Assembly (NCBI RefSeq): GCF_900113865.1
Contig: NZ_FOQY01000003.1
Span: 409,972 to 473,971, forward strand
Direction: 5' to 3'
DNA: 64,000 nucleotides
Origin: Streptosporangium canum
GTDB taxonomy: Bacteria; Actinomycetota; Actinomycetes; Streptosporangiales; Streptosporangiaceae
How positions within the stretch are numbered: position 1 is the stretch's first letter; each line of letters starts with the position of its first letter. Positions 50,618-58,721 of the stretch are shown piece by piece. Made by a program: the position numbers and the translations under genes. A model generated the notes under the pieces. It was not told where the DNA came from, did no database searches, and saw nothing but the letters and a program-made list of their open reading frames with translations.

Positions 50618-51109
50618 ATGTTGCCAGCCACCATGAAGTGCGACACCGGCACCAACCGCGCCCGCCCCGGCCTCGACCAGGCCCTCGCGGCCGTACGCGC
50701 CTGCGACACCCTGGTGGTCCCGAAACTCGACCGGCTCGCACGCTCGGTCCCCGACGCCCGCGACATCGGCGACACCCTGGTCGCCCGGGGTGTCCGCCTG
50801 TCTCTGGGCGGGAGCATCTACGACCCCGCCGATCCCATGTCGAAGATGTTCTTCAACATGCCGGCCGTGTTCGCCGAGTTCGAAGCCGACCTGCTGAAGA
50901 CGCGCACCCGCGAGGGCATGGCCATCGCCCGCTCCCACGGCAAGCTCAGCGGGCTGGCGTGCCGCCACTGCAACACCTGGCTGGAGACCTGCCCCCACTC
51001 CTCAGGCTGCGCCTGGGGCGACTACCTCAACAACCCGCCAGCCGCACATCTCGGCCTGGCCCACCCCCGAGCCGCGATCAGCCGCAAACCCCGGCGATCC
51101 GGCGCGTGA
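50618..51109 (+). pseudogene. Serine recombinase (resolvase) fragment, both ends lost
   Basis: An open frame of 163 codons. Residues about 14-110 match the middle of the catalytic domain of resolvase/invertase proteins: ARPGLDQALAAVRACDTLVVPKLDRLARS, MSKMFFNMPAVFAEFEADLLKTRTREGMAIAR. The first 60 or so residues, with the nucleophile Ser and the first Arg, are absent; the C-terminal helix-turn-helix is replaced by unrelated sequence (CRHCNTWLETCPHSSGCAW). It cannot be active. It is a trace of a past mobile element beside other fragments here. Confidence 0.82.
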
Positions 51110-51189
51110 GGCGGTCAGCCGCGCGGCGCATCGCCTTCCCTGAGATGGCCAGACTCGCGACCACACAAAGTGACAACAGCTACTCAGCG

Positions 51190-51283
51190 TTACTTTGCGG
51201 CTGATGGCGCGGACCCGAGCGAACGGGTCTGGGCGGAGGCGGACAACGTGGCCGACATGATCGTGGCGGCGATGGCCCGGTGA
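51190..51283 (+). pseudogene. C-terminal end of an unidentified gene, coupled to the HATPase gene
   Basis: A frame without a start gives a 30-residue acidic ending (YFAADGADPSERVWAEADNV...) and stops at TGA 51281-51283, overlapping the next GTG as GTGA. The overlap is that of an operon, so a longer upstream gene has been truncated. Family not recognised. Confidence 0.4.
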
Positions 51284-51756
51284 ACGCGCAACGCCAATCG
51301 GGCGACGATGTGATGGCGAAGCTGGTTACACGATGGAACGCGCTCCGCATCATGGGCCGGCGGGACTTCCACGGCGTCACACAGTCGGCGGGCACCGCTC
51401 GGAAGTGGGTGGTGGAACTACTGGGCGCTCACGTGCCCGGCGCGGTCCTGGAGACGGTCGAACTGCTGGTGAGCGAGGTCGTCACCAACGCCGTCGTGCG
51501 CAGCGATTCCGGCAGGCCGGACGGGCTGGTCACGGTCTGCGTGGGCCTTGGTGACGACCTGATCCACGTCGAGGTGATCGACGACGGTTCAGCGACCAGC
51601 GTGCCCATGATGCGATCAGCCGACGATGACAGCCTCAACGGCCGCGGCCTGGGCTGGGTGAACCTCCTGTCCACCGCGTGAAGCAGTGGTCAAGACGACG
51701 AGATGGGCGGGGCGGTCTGGTTCCAGCTCACATACGATTCTCCGGCACTCCCCTGA
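51280..51756 (+). pseudogene. HATPase_c anti-sigma-type regulator interrupted by one nonsense codon
   Basis: The frame begins with GTG and encodes the ATPase domain of RsbW-like regulators: ARKWVVELLGAHVPGAVLETVELLVSEVVTNAVVRS (N box) and VEVIDDGSATSVP (G1), then NGRGLGWVNLLSTA. Here TGA occurs at 51679-51681. The same frame continues without break as SSGQDDEMGGAVWFQLTYDSP to TGA 51754. That last part is the normal ending of this family, where a Trp codon (TGG) usually stands at the site of this TGA. So one base change has cut off the last 25 residues. The stub may be unstable. Confidence 0.8.
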
Positions 51757-51883
51757 CGGCACCAAAGCGCCGGGCGAGCGAACGCGACGGCCTCCGACAA
51801 CCAGGGATCTGGTCCTGATCCCACCGATCCGGGCTCGTCCTGATCATGATTTCCCGCAGTGGTGCCCCCTCTCGGGAGCAGGG

Positions 51884-53470
51884 TCAGCCCTGGGCCGCCT
51901 GGGCGGTCTCCCTGGCCCAGCGGTAGTCGGCCTTGCCCGCCGGGGAACGGACCATCTCGTCGACGAAGGCGAAGACCCGGGGCACCTTGTAGCCGGAGAG
52001 CCTCTCCCGGCAGTGCGCGTCGAGCTCCTCCGCCGACGGCCTCACGTCGGGACGGAGCTCCACCACGGCGGCGACCCGGCTGCCCCAGCGCTCGTCGGGG
52101 ATGCCGGTGACGACGGCGTCGAAGACCGCCGGATGCCCTTTGAGCACCGCCTCGACCTCCTCGGGGAAGACCTTCTCCCCGCCGGTGTTGATGCAGACCG
52201 AGCCCCGGCCGAAGATCGTGATGGTGCCGTCCTCCTCGACCTTGGCCATGTCGCCGGTGAGCAGCCAGCGCACGCCCGCCCGGTCGGTCACGAAGGTCCG
52301 GCCGGTCTTGGCCTCGTCCTTGTAGTAGCCGAAGGCGATCCGGCCGCTCTTGGCGACCGTGCCCAGCTCGCCTCCGCCGGGCTTGACCGGCTCCAGGGAC
52401 TCGTTCAGCACGACCAGGGCGGAGGCGGGGTTGGACTGGAACCGCTGACCCGACTCGGGCGAGGAGCCGGGGACCGCCGAGGCGGTGTAACCGGACTCGC
52501 TGGAGCCGAAGCTGTCTATGATCATCCTGCCGGGGAGCAGCTCCTGGAGGCGGTCCCGGACGGCGCCGGTCAGGATGGCTCCGGTGGAGCTGATCACGAC
52601 CAGCGACGACAGGTCGTAGGAGCCCGCGGCGATCTCGTCGGCCAGCGGGCGGGCCATCGCGTCGCCGGTGAGGTTGACCGTGAGGACCTTCTCCCGCTCG
52701 ATCGCGCGGAGCACCTCGGCGGCGTCGAACTTGCGGACGTAGACCATGGTGCCGCCCATCCACCAGGTGATGAAGGTGGCCATCTGGGCCGCGCCGTGCA
52801 TCAGCGGGGCCGCCGCCATCATGGTCAGCGGACCGGAGGCCGTGGCCGCCTCGATCACCTCCTCCGGTGTGGCGCGCGGGTCCCCGTAGGGGTTGCCGCC
52901 GCCGAAGGCGAAGAACAGGTCCTCGGCCCGCCACATCACCCCCTTGGGCATCCCGGTGGTGCCGCCGGTGTAGATGATGTAGACGTCGCCGCCCGACCGC
53001 TCGGGGAACCCCCGCGTGTCCGGCGCGCCGGCCAGCGCCTCCCGGTACGGCACCGCCCCCTCGACCCGGGACGGGCCGCCCACGGCGATCAGGTGCCCGA
53101 GCCCGGGAGCCTGCGGGGCCACGGCCGCCACCCGGTCGTCGAACTCCACGTCGAACAGCAGGGCCACGATGTCGGAGTCCCGGTAGAGGTAGAGCAGCTC
53201 CGTCTCGACGTAGCGGTAGTTCACGTTGACCGGCACGGCCCGGATCTTGAGGGTGGCCAGCAGTCCCACGACGTACTCGACACCGTTGCAGAGGTGGATC
53301 CCGACGTGCTGCCCGGCCCGCACGCCCGCGCCCGTCAGGTGGTGGGCGAGCCGGTTGGCCTCCGCGTCCAGCTCGGCGTAGGTCAGGCGGTCGCCGCCGC
53401 AGACGACGGCGACGCGGTCCCCGATCGCGTCCGCGAGCCCCTCGAACAGATCTGCGTGGTTGAACTCCAT
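51884..53470 (-). CDS. Acyl-CoA ligase, FadD19-like (steroid side chain)
   Basis: A 528-residue adenylate-forming acyl-CoA ligase. Seen: the ATP loop YIIYTGGTTGMPKGVMWR, DSFGSSESGYTAS (acyl-binding region), LLTGDMAKVEEDGTITIFGRGSVCINTGGEKVFPEEVE and the closing YKVPRVFAFVDEMVRSPAGKADYRWA, with the catalytic Lys. The blocks GDAMARPLADE and GRGSVCINTGGEKV agree closely with what I recall of FadD19, which activates C26 cholestenoate in cholesterol breakdown. Neighbouring Ltp-type thiolases and DUF35 protein support a steroid or branched-chain role. Last gene of the cluster. Confidence 0.88.
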   Translation of the reverse strand: MEFNHADLFEGLADAIGDRVAVVCGGDRLTYAELDAEANRLAHHLTGAGVRAGQHVGIHLCNGVEYVVGLLATLKIRAVPVNVNYRYVETELLYLYRDSDIVALLFDVEFDDRVAAVAPQAPGLGHLIAVGGPSRVEGAVPYREALAGAPDTRGFPERSGGDVYIIYTGGTTGMPKGVMWRAEDLFFAFGGGNPYGDPRATPEEVIEAATASGPLTMMAAAPLMHGAAQMATFITWWMGGTMVYVRKFDAAEVLRAIEREKVLTVNLTGDAMARPLADEIAAGSYDLSSLVVISSTGAILTGAVRDRLQELLPGRMIIDSFGSSESGYTASAVPGSSPESGQRFQSNPASALVVLNESLEPVKPGGGELGTVAKSGRIAFGYYKDEAKTGRTFVTDRAGVRWLLTGDMAKVEEDGTITIFGRGSVCINTGGEKVFPEEVEAVLKGHPAVFDAVVTGIPDERWGSRVAAVVELRPDVRPSAEELDAHCRERLSGYKVPRVFAFVDEMVRSPAGKADYRWARETAQAAQG

Positions 53471-53488
53471 CGGGCCCTCCCGGGGGGA

Positions 53489-54640
53489 TCAGGGTCTGTC
53501 GCTGCCGACCATCCACATCGCGAAGAACTGGGCGCCTCCGCCGTAGGCGTGCCCCAGGGCCCGCCTGGCCCCGTCGACCTGGTGCTCCCCCGCCATCCCC
53601 CTGACCTGGAGCGCCGCCTCGGCGAACCGGATCAGCCCGGACGCGCCGATCGGGTTGCTCGACAGCACCCCGCCCGAGGCGTTCCACGGGATGTCACCGT
53701 CCAGAGCCGTGGCCCCGGACTCGGTGAGCTTCCACCCCTCCCCCTCGGCGGCGAAACCGAGGTTCTCCAGCCACATCGGCTCGTACCAGGAGAAGGGGAC
53801 GTACACCTCCGCCACGTCGATCTCCCGGCGCGGGTCGGTGATCCCGGCCTGCCGGTACACGTCGGCCGCGCAGTCCTTGCCGCCCTGCGGGTTCACGGTG
53901 TCCCGTCCGGCGCGGAAGATCGGCTCGGAGCGCATCGCCGTACCCAGGACCCAGGCGGGGGTGCTTGCGGTGAGCTTGTCCCCGGCGGCCAGGACCATCG
54001 CGCACGCGCCGTCGGAGGACGGGCAGGTGTCCAGGTAGCGGATCGGCTCCCAGAGCATCGGGGTCGACTCGACCATCTTCCGGTCGATCCCGGGGATCCT
54101 CAGGTGGGCGTAGGGGTTCTTCAGGGCGTTGCGCCGGTCCTTGACCGCCACCAGGTGGCCGATGTGCTCGGGAGCGCCGGACCTGCGGATGTACTCGCGG
54201 ATGTGGGGGGCGAAGTAGCCGCCCGCGCCGACCACCAGCGAGGCGCTGAACGGCAGGTGCGTGGACAGCGCCCAGGTCGCGTTGGACTCCGACTGCTTCT
54301 CGAAGGCCACCACCAGCACCCGGTCGTGCACGCCGCCCTGGATCAGCGAGGCCCCGACCAGCGCCGTGGACCCGCCGACCGAACCGGCGGTGTGCACGCG
54401 CATCATCGGTTTGCCCGCGGCGCCGAGGGCGTCGGCCAGATAGGCCTCCGGCATCATCACGCCCTCGAACAGGTCGGGCGCCTTGCCGATGACGACGGCG
54501 TCGATGTCCTTCCAGGTCAGGCCCGCGTCCTGAAGCGCGCGCAGCGCCGCCTCGCGGACCAGCCCGGCGATGGAGACGTCCCGCCGCTTGGTCGTGTAGT
54601 GGGTCTGGCCGATCCCGATGACCGCACACGGGTTACCCAT
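53489..54640 (-). CDS. Thiolase-superfamily lipid-transfer protein, Ltp3-like
   Basis: A 383-residue SCP-X-type thiolase-fold protein. It starts CAVIGIGQTHYTTKRRDVSIAGLVREAALRALQDAGL. Where classical thiolases have the nucleophilic Cys, this has RVHTAGSVGGSTALVG, so ordinary thiolase chemistry is doubtful; retro-aldol cleavage is the known alternative for this branch (Ltp2). Later landmarks are TCPSSDGACAMVLA and NASGGVLSSNPIGASGLIRF. It lies next to an Ltp4-like gene and a DUF35 gene in the same order as Rv3521-ltp4-ltp3 of Mycobacterium tuberculosis (from memory). Confidence 0.88.
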   Translation of the reverse strand: MGNPCAVIGIGQTHYTTKRRDVSIAGLVREAALRALQDAGLTWKDIDAVVIGKAPDLFEGVMMPEAYLADALGAAGKPMMRVHTAGSVGGSTALVGASLIQGGVHDRVLVVAFEKQSESNATWALSTHLPFSASLVVGAGGYFAPHIREYIRRSGAPEHIGHLVAVKDRRNALKNPYAHLRIPGIDRKMVESTPMLWEPIRYLDTCPSSDGACAMVLAAGDKLTASTPAWVLGTAMRSEPIFRAGRDTVNPQGGKDCAADVYRQAGITDPRREIDVAEVYVPFSWYEPMWLENLGFAAEGEGWKLTESGATALDGDIPWNASGGVLSSNPIGASGLIRFAEAALQVRGMAGEHQVDGARRALGHAYGGGAQFFAMWMVGSDRP

Positions 54641-54643
54641 GGC

Positions 54644-55663
54644 TCAGGCCTCCATCACGGTGACGAGGTTGTGCTGCAGGCAGGGGCCGCTGGAGGCGTG
54701 CCCGACGGTACGGCCCGCGACTCCGTCGAGGATGCGCTGGGCGGCCTCGCCGACGCGGATGAGGCCGGTGGCCATGACCGGGTTGGCCGCGAGCGGCCCG
54801 CCGCTGGGGTTGACGATCGTGGACTCGGGGAGCTCCAGCGCCTGGCGGAGGATCGGCTCCTCGTGGCTGAACTGGGTGTGAAGCTCGGCGACGTCGACGT
54901 GACCCTTGCCGGCCCCCGCCGCTCGTGCGGCTTCGGCGGCGGAGGCCGACCGGGCGAGATCTCTCATGCCCAGGTAATGGGGCTCTATGCGGTGGGCGAT
55001 GCCCGTGATCCAGGCCGGGCGCTCGCACAGCTCCCTGGCGAGGTCCCCGGCTGCCAGCACCACCGCGGCGGCGCCGTCGGTGACCGGGGCGATGTCGTAC
55101 GGCCGCAGCGGCTCGACCTCGAAGGCGTCCCCTCCGGGGTCGGGCAGGTCGAGGGCGTAGGGATTGGCCCGGCCGTCGGCGCGGCTGCGCCGTACGATCT
55201 CGTCCAGCCGGGCGCGGTCGACCTTGGCGGCCGAGGCCTGCAGCGCGGCGTAGGAGACCTGGTCGAGGCCGAGCGGGGCCAGGTAGTAGGGGTCGAGCTG
55301 GAGCGTCATGATCTCCCGCAGATCGCCCTGGGAGGACTTGCCGAACCCGTACACCAGCGCCGAGTCGACGTCGCCGTGCTGGAGCCTGACCCACGCCTCG
55401 TACAGCGCCCAGGCGGCGTCCATCTCCACGTGGCTCTCGGAGATCGGCGGCCAGGCGCCGAGCGCGTCGAGCGCCGAGACGAAGGAGAACGGCGCGCCCG
55501 CCAGGTAGTCGCACGACCCCGAGCAGGTGAAGCCGAACGTCCGCAGCCCCGTCTTCTCCCTGACCTCCTCCAGCGGGGGGAGGATCAGCTCGGGCTCGCT
55601 CTGCCCCTGGTCGGTCGCGCTGTGCCGGGTCTGCGCGAACGCGACGACCGCTATCTCACGCAT
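54644..55663 (-). CDS. Thiolase-superfamily lipid-transfer protein, Ltp4-like
   Basis: A 339-residue thiolase-fold protein, shorter than its neighbour. It begins REIAVVAFAQTRHSATDQGQSEPELILPPLEEVRE; the middle shows FTCSGSCDYLAGAPFSFV, with Cys at the usual nucleophile site, then VTDGAAAVVLAAGD and STIVNPSGGPLAANPVMATGLIR. It likely pairs with the Ltp3-like protein and the DUF35 protein as a heteromeric enzyme acting on acyl-CoA. Separated by three bases from the Ltp3-like gene and overlapping nothing; start ATG abuts the DUF35 stop. Confidence 0.88.
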   Translation of the reverse strand: MREIAVVAFAQTRHSATDQGQSEPELILPPLEEVREKTGLRTFGFTCSGSCDYLAGAPFSFVSALDALGAWPPISESHVEMDAAWALYEAWVRLQHGDVDSALVYGFGKSSQGDLREIMTLQLDPYYLAPLGLDQVSYAALQASAAKVDRARLDEIVRRSRADGRANPYALDLPDPGGDAFEVEPLRPYDIAPVTDGAAAVVLAAGDLARELCERPAWITGIAHRIEPHYLGMRDLARSASAAEAARAAGAGKGHVDVAELHTQFSHEEPILRQALELPESTIVNPSGGPLAANPVMATGLIRVGEAAQRILDGVAGRTVGHASSGPCLQHNLVTVMEA

Positions 55664-56551
55664 CTACAGCTCCGCGTCCGGCTCGCCCGTGGGGGCGAAC
55701 CATTTGATGTTGGCCATGGACGCCGTCCGCTCCTCCTCGGGAACCCACACGGCCCGCACCCGCATGCCCTGCCGTACCTCGTGGGCCGCGATCCCGCCGA
55801 CCAGGGTGATCATCGGGACGTCCGAACCGTCGAGCAGGACGTAGGCCGAGACGAACGGCACCTCGGGGGCGCGCGGGTCGGGCAGGTTGTTGATCGCGAA
55901 GGTGGTGATCGTGCCGGTGTCCGGTACCTCGACCTCCTCGGTGATCGCGATGCCGCACTCGGGGCAGGAGAGCCGGTAGGGCACGTAGACCTTGTGGCAG
56001 GAGCCGCACCGGCAGCCGACGAAGACGCCCGCGGCGACCCCCTCCAGGAAGCGGGCGAGTGCCAGGCCGGGCTTCAGGACGTATTCGGTGCGGACCGGGG
56101 ACACGATCCTCGTGACCTCCGGGACGAAGCTCTCGATGTCGGTGATCTGCCCGGTGCGCTCGGCCCGCCAGCGGGGGCGGACCCGCAGGCCGGGGCGCAT
56201 GGCCTTGACGTCGCCGGCGTCCACCGCGTGGACGAGCGAGGTGTCGGCCCCGTCCAGCCGGATCAGCGCCCACGCGAACGGCCGGTCCAGCGGGTGGCCC
56301 GCGCGGGGGGCGTGCACCCACGACCAGCTCTCGACCGTCCCGGCCGGGCCCACCTCGACGAAGTCGCCGGTTACGGCGTCACCGGTGCCGGGGTCGTACT
56401 CCAGCGGGGGGACCAGCGTCCGGCCGCCGGCCGTACGGACCCCGACGAGGCGCCCGTCCCGCAGCTCGGTGAGGAACCGCCCGATCACCGGTCCCGTCGT
56501 GCGGGTGTAGCCGCCGGGGAACTCCAGCACGTGCCGCGCTTCGAGCGTCAT
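55664..56551 (-). CDS. DUF35 (zinc ribbon plus OB-fold) acyl-CoA-binding protein, tandem type
   Basis: A 295-residue protein with two DUF35-like halves. The N-terminal half (residues about 1-140) is an OB-fold domain without a zinc ribbon (TVESWSWVHAPRAGHPLDRPFAWALIRLDG). The second (about 150-295) has a full rubredoxin-like ribbon CRCGSCHKVYVPYRLSCPECG (about 178-198), then TITTFAINNLPDP and FVSAYVLLDGSDVPMI. Such proteins bind acyl-CoA and hold it for a thiolase or hydratase partner (as in ChsH2 and Ltp2 assemblies). Directly before the Ltp4-like gene, so a complex with both Ltp proteins is likely. Confidence 0.9.
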   Translation of the reverse strand: MTLEARHVLEFPGGYTRTTGPVIGRFLTELRDGRLVGVRTAGGRTLVPPLEYDPGTGDAVTGDFVEVGPAGTVESWSWVHAPRAGHPLDRPFAWALIRLDGADTSLVHAVDAGDVKAMRPGLRVRPRWRAERTGQITDIESFVPEVTRIVSPVRTEYVLKPGLALARFLEGVAAGVFVGCRCGSCHKVYVPYRLSCPECGIAITEEVEVPDTGTITTFAINNLPDPRAPEVPFVSAYVLLDGSDVPMITLVGGIAAHEVRQGMRVRAVWVPEEERTASMANIKWFAPTGEPDAEL

Positions 56552-56602
56552 CGGCGCTCCCCCTCCCGCGCCGGCACGCGATCCTCCCGGCCGGTGGACG
56601 TC

Positions 56603-58180
56603 TCAGATCGCACGGTCTCGCCCCTCCCAGTACGGGTCGCGCAGCTTGCGTTTGAGGAGCTTGCCGTTGGGTTCGCGCGGCATCTCCTCGATGAAGTCGA
56701 TGGATTTGGGCCACTTCATCTTCGACAGGCGGCCCCGGAGCGACTCGATGAGCTCCGCGGCGAGCTCGGGCGAGGGGGCGACGCCGGGCGCGGGCTCGAC
56801 CACCGCCTTGATCTGCTCGCCCCACTCCTCGTCGGGGATGCCGAACACCGCCACGTCGGCGATCTTCGGGTGGACCATCAGCTCGTTCTCGATCTCTGCC
56901 GGGTAGATGTTGGCCCCGCCCGAGATGATCATGTCGGCCTTGCGGTCGCACAGGAAGAGGAAGCCCTCCTCGTCGAGGTAGCCGATGTCGCCGACGGTGA
57001 AATGGTCCTTCAGCCGGTTGGCCTCGGTCTTGGCCTGGTCGCCCTTGTACTCGAAGCGGACGCCCATCATCTTCATGTAGATCGTGCCGGGGGTCCCCGC
57101 GGGGACCGGCTCCAGGTTCTCGTCCACGATGAGCAGCTCGCTGATCGGCCAGGCCGTGCCCACGGTGCCGGGGTGCTTCTTCCAGCCCTCCGGGGTGGCG
57201 ATCGTGCCGCCGCCCTCGGTCGCGGCGTAGTACTCGTAGATGCAGTCGCCCCACCACTCGAACATCGCCCACTTGACCGGGACCGGGCAGGGCGCCGCGG
57301 CGTGGATCATCCATTTGAGCGAGGACAGGTCGTACCTGCCCCGCACCTCCTCGGTGAGCGCGAGCAGGCGCTTGAAGTGGGTGGGGACCATGTGCGAGTT
57401 GCTGACGCGGTACCTCTCGCAGAGCCGGAGCGTCTCCTCGGCGTCCCATCGGTCCATGTAGACGAGCGTGTGGCCCATGTGCAGGGCCGTGCCGCCGAAC
57501 TGGGTGACCGCCGTGTGGTAGTTCGGCGAGGTGACCAGGTGGGCGTTCCCCGCACCCGGGGTGATGCCGAACAGGGTGAGCAGGAACGTCATCAGCTCGG
57601 CCGCGTCGTCCGGGTCCAGGCCGCTGAGCGGCCGGCGCACCCCCTTGGGCTTGCCGGTGGTGCCCGAGGTGTAGTGCATGGTGGCGCCCGCCGTACGGTC
57701 GGCGGGGGCGGTGGCGGGCCTGCCGTCGGTCAGCTCCGAGGCGGGCCGCACCCCCTCCGCGGCCCCGAGCCGGCGGAACTCCTCAAGGCGCCCGAACGCG
57801 AAGACGCGGTCGCGGGCGATGCCCGACTCGGTGACGCCGCGCAGTCCCTCCTCCGCGTAGCGCTCGTCGACGAAGAAGGCGCGGGCCTCGCTGTCGGCGA
57901 CGATGTAGCCGATCTCGGGGCCGGTGAGATGCCAGTTGACGGGCGTGTAGTACCACCCGGCCTGGAGCGCGGCCAGATAGAGCACCAGCCCGTCGGAGCC
58001 GTTCGGCACCAGGCCGCAGAGGCCGTCGCCGGGCTTGAGCCCCAGCTCCCGCAGGCCGTGCACGAGACGGTTGGCACGGGCGAGCAGGTCACCGGCGCGA
58101 TGTTCGGTGCCGTCCGGATCCACGGCGGCGATCCACTCCGGATCGGCCTGCGCCAGTCTCCAGAAGCCGAGCGTGCCCAT
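56603..58180 (-). CDS. Acyl-CoA ligase, AMP-forming
   Basis: A 525-residue adenylate-forming ligase, first gene of the minus-strand cluster. Seen: the ATP loop TMHYTSGTTGKPKGVRRP, YEYYAATEGGG, VGDIGYLDEEGFLFLCDRKADMIISGGANIYPAEIENEL and MPREPNGKLLKRKLRD with the catalytic Lys. It differs from the FadD19-like enzyme in N-terminal and acyl-pocket regions, so it should act on another acid of the same pathway. ATG at 58180. The promoter region carries palindromes listed separately. Confidence 0.92.
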   Translation of the reverse strand: MGTLGFWRLAQADPEWIAAVDPDGTEHRAGDLLARANRLVHGLRELGLKPGDGLCGLVPNGSDGLVLYLAALQAGWYYTPVNWHLTGPEIGYIVADSEARAFFVDERYAEEGLRGVTESGIARDRVFAFGRLEEFRRLGAAEGVRPASELTDGRPATAPADRTAGATMHYTSGTTGKPKGVRRPLSGLDPDDAAELMTFLLTLFGITPGAGNAHLVTSPNYHTAVTQFGGTALHMGHTLVYMDRWDAEETLRLCERYRVSNSHMVPTHFKRLLALTEEVRGRYDLSSLKWMIHAAAPCPVPVKWAMFEWWGDCIYEYYAATEGGGTIATPEGWKKHPGTVGTAWPISELLIVDENLEPVPAGTPGTIYMKMMGVRFEYKGDQAKTEANRLKDHFTVGDIGYLDEEGFLFLCDRKADMIISGGANIYPAEIENELMVHPKIADVAVFGIPDEEWGEQIKAVVEPAPGVAPSPELAAELIESLRGRLSKMKWPKSIDFIEEMPREPNGKLLKRKLRDPYWEGRDRAI

Positions 58181-58328
58181 CGGAAATCCTCTCTTGCCGA
58201 AAGGCCCCCGGACCGCCGAAGTGAATCACGTTCTCGATATTGCGAGAAGTCCTGGCAGTGCGGGAGGGATGGAACAAGAATCTGTTCTCGTACGCAGGGG
58301 CAGACTAACCCGGCCGAGACATACCGAG

Positions 58329-58338
58329 CAAGCGCTTG
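58329..58338. promoter_or_regulatory. Palindrome CAAGCGCTTG, ligase side
   Basis: A perfect ten-base palindrome, flanked by AG and AT, about 150 bases upstream of the acyl-CoA ligase start. It is the same as the site just before the hydratase gene. A TetR-family acyl-CoA-responsive repressor would suit; no such gene is in the cluster. Confidence 0.6.
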
Positions 58339-58487
58339 ATCCAGACCGTGAACCACGCCGCGGCCCCGCCCTCCCTTGCTCCACCACCTTGAATCAGCGG
58401 AGCCGATCGGACAAGCCGACTCCCCTCCGGCGCCTCCGGCGCGACATACGGCCGTTCCCCTCCGGCGCGACGCACAGCCGCCGGCCG

Positions 58488-58604
58488 ACTCCCGGCTGCG
58501 ACGTCGCCTACGTGGACACCTCCCGTAACGGCAGACGGCGGTTCTGCTCCACCCGCTGCTCCAACCGGGTGTACGTCGCCGACCACCGGCGCCGCCACCC
58601 GTGA
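58488..58604 (+). pseudogene. C-terminal zinc-finger end of a CGNR-family regulator
   Basis: The frame ending at TGA 58602-58604 gives GCDVAYVDTSRNGRRRFCST then RCSNRVYVADHRRRHP. This is the CGNR zinc finger that closes ABATE/CGNR proteins (Cys ... D-T-S-R-N-G-R-R-R-F-C-S-x-x-C-x-N-R). The first Cys of the usual pair and the whole N-terminal ABATE domain are missing, and no start is seen. A remnant of a regulator once encoded here. Confidence 0.72.
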
Positions 58605-58690
58605 CCGCACCACCACCTCGCGAGCCGCCGTGCCGCCCGACGGCCCGGCGACCTGGCGGCGCGGGGCACGCCCGATCTAGGATCGCCTAA

Positions 58691-58700
58691 CAAGCGCTTG
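58691..58700. promoter_or_regulatory. Palindrome CAAGCGCTTG, hydratase side
   Basis: The same ten-base palindrome as at 58329, extended to TAACAAGCGCTTGCTA with one mismatched pair. It ends 21 bases before the hydratase GTG, just before the GGAGG ribosome site, so a bound protein would cover the transcription start. Confidence 0.7.
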
Positions 58701-58721
58701 CTAAAGCAACGGAGGCCGCCC

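Larger units (their letters stand above)
58181..58721. other. Divergent control region between ligase cluster and hydratase gene
   Basis: A 540-base gap with no complete gene. It contains an inverted repeat TTCTCGATATTGCGAGAA at 58231-58248, two copies of the palindrome CAAGCGCTTG (58329-58338, 58691-58700), and the end of a lost CGNR gene at 58488-58604. Two loose matches to the KstR site (AACnnGTT core) lie near 58226 and 58267, each with a mismatch in the core; I do not rely on them. Confidence 0.6.

Noticed and set aside
51686..58339. A 2217-codon open frame on the plus strand across the acyl-CoA cluster
   Set aside because: It runs antisense to five well-supported minus-strand genes and has the His/Asp/Gly/Arg-rich composition of a shadow frame in GC-rich DNA; no domain is recognisable.
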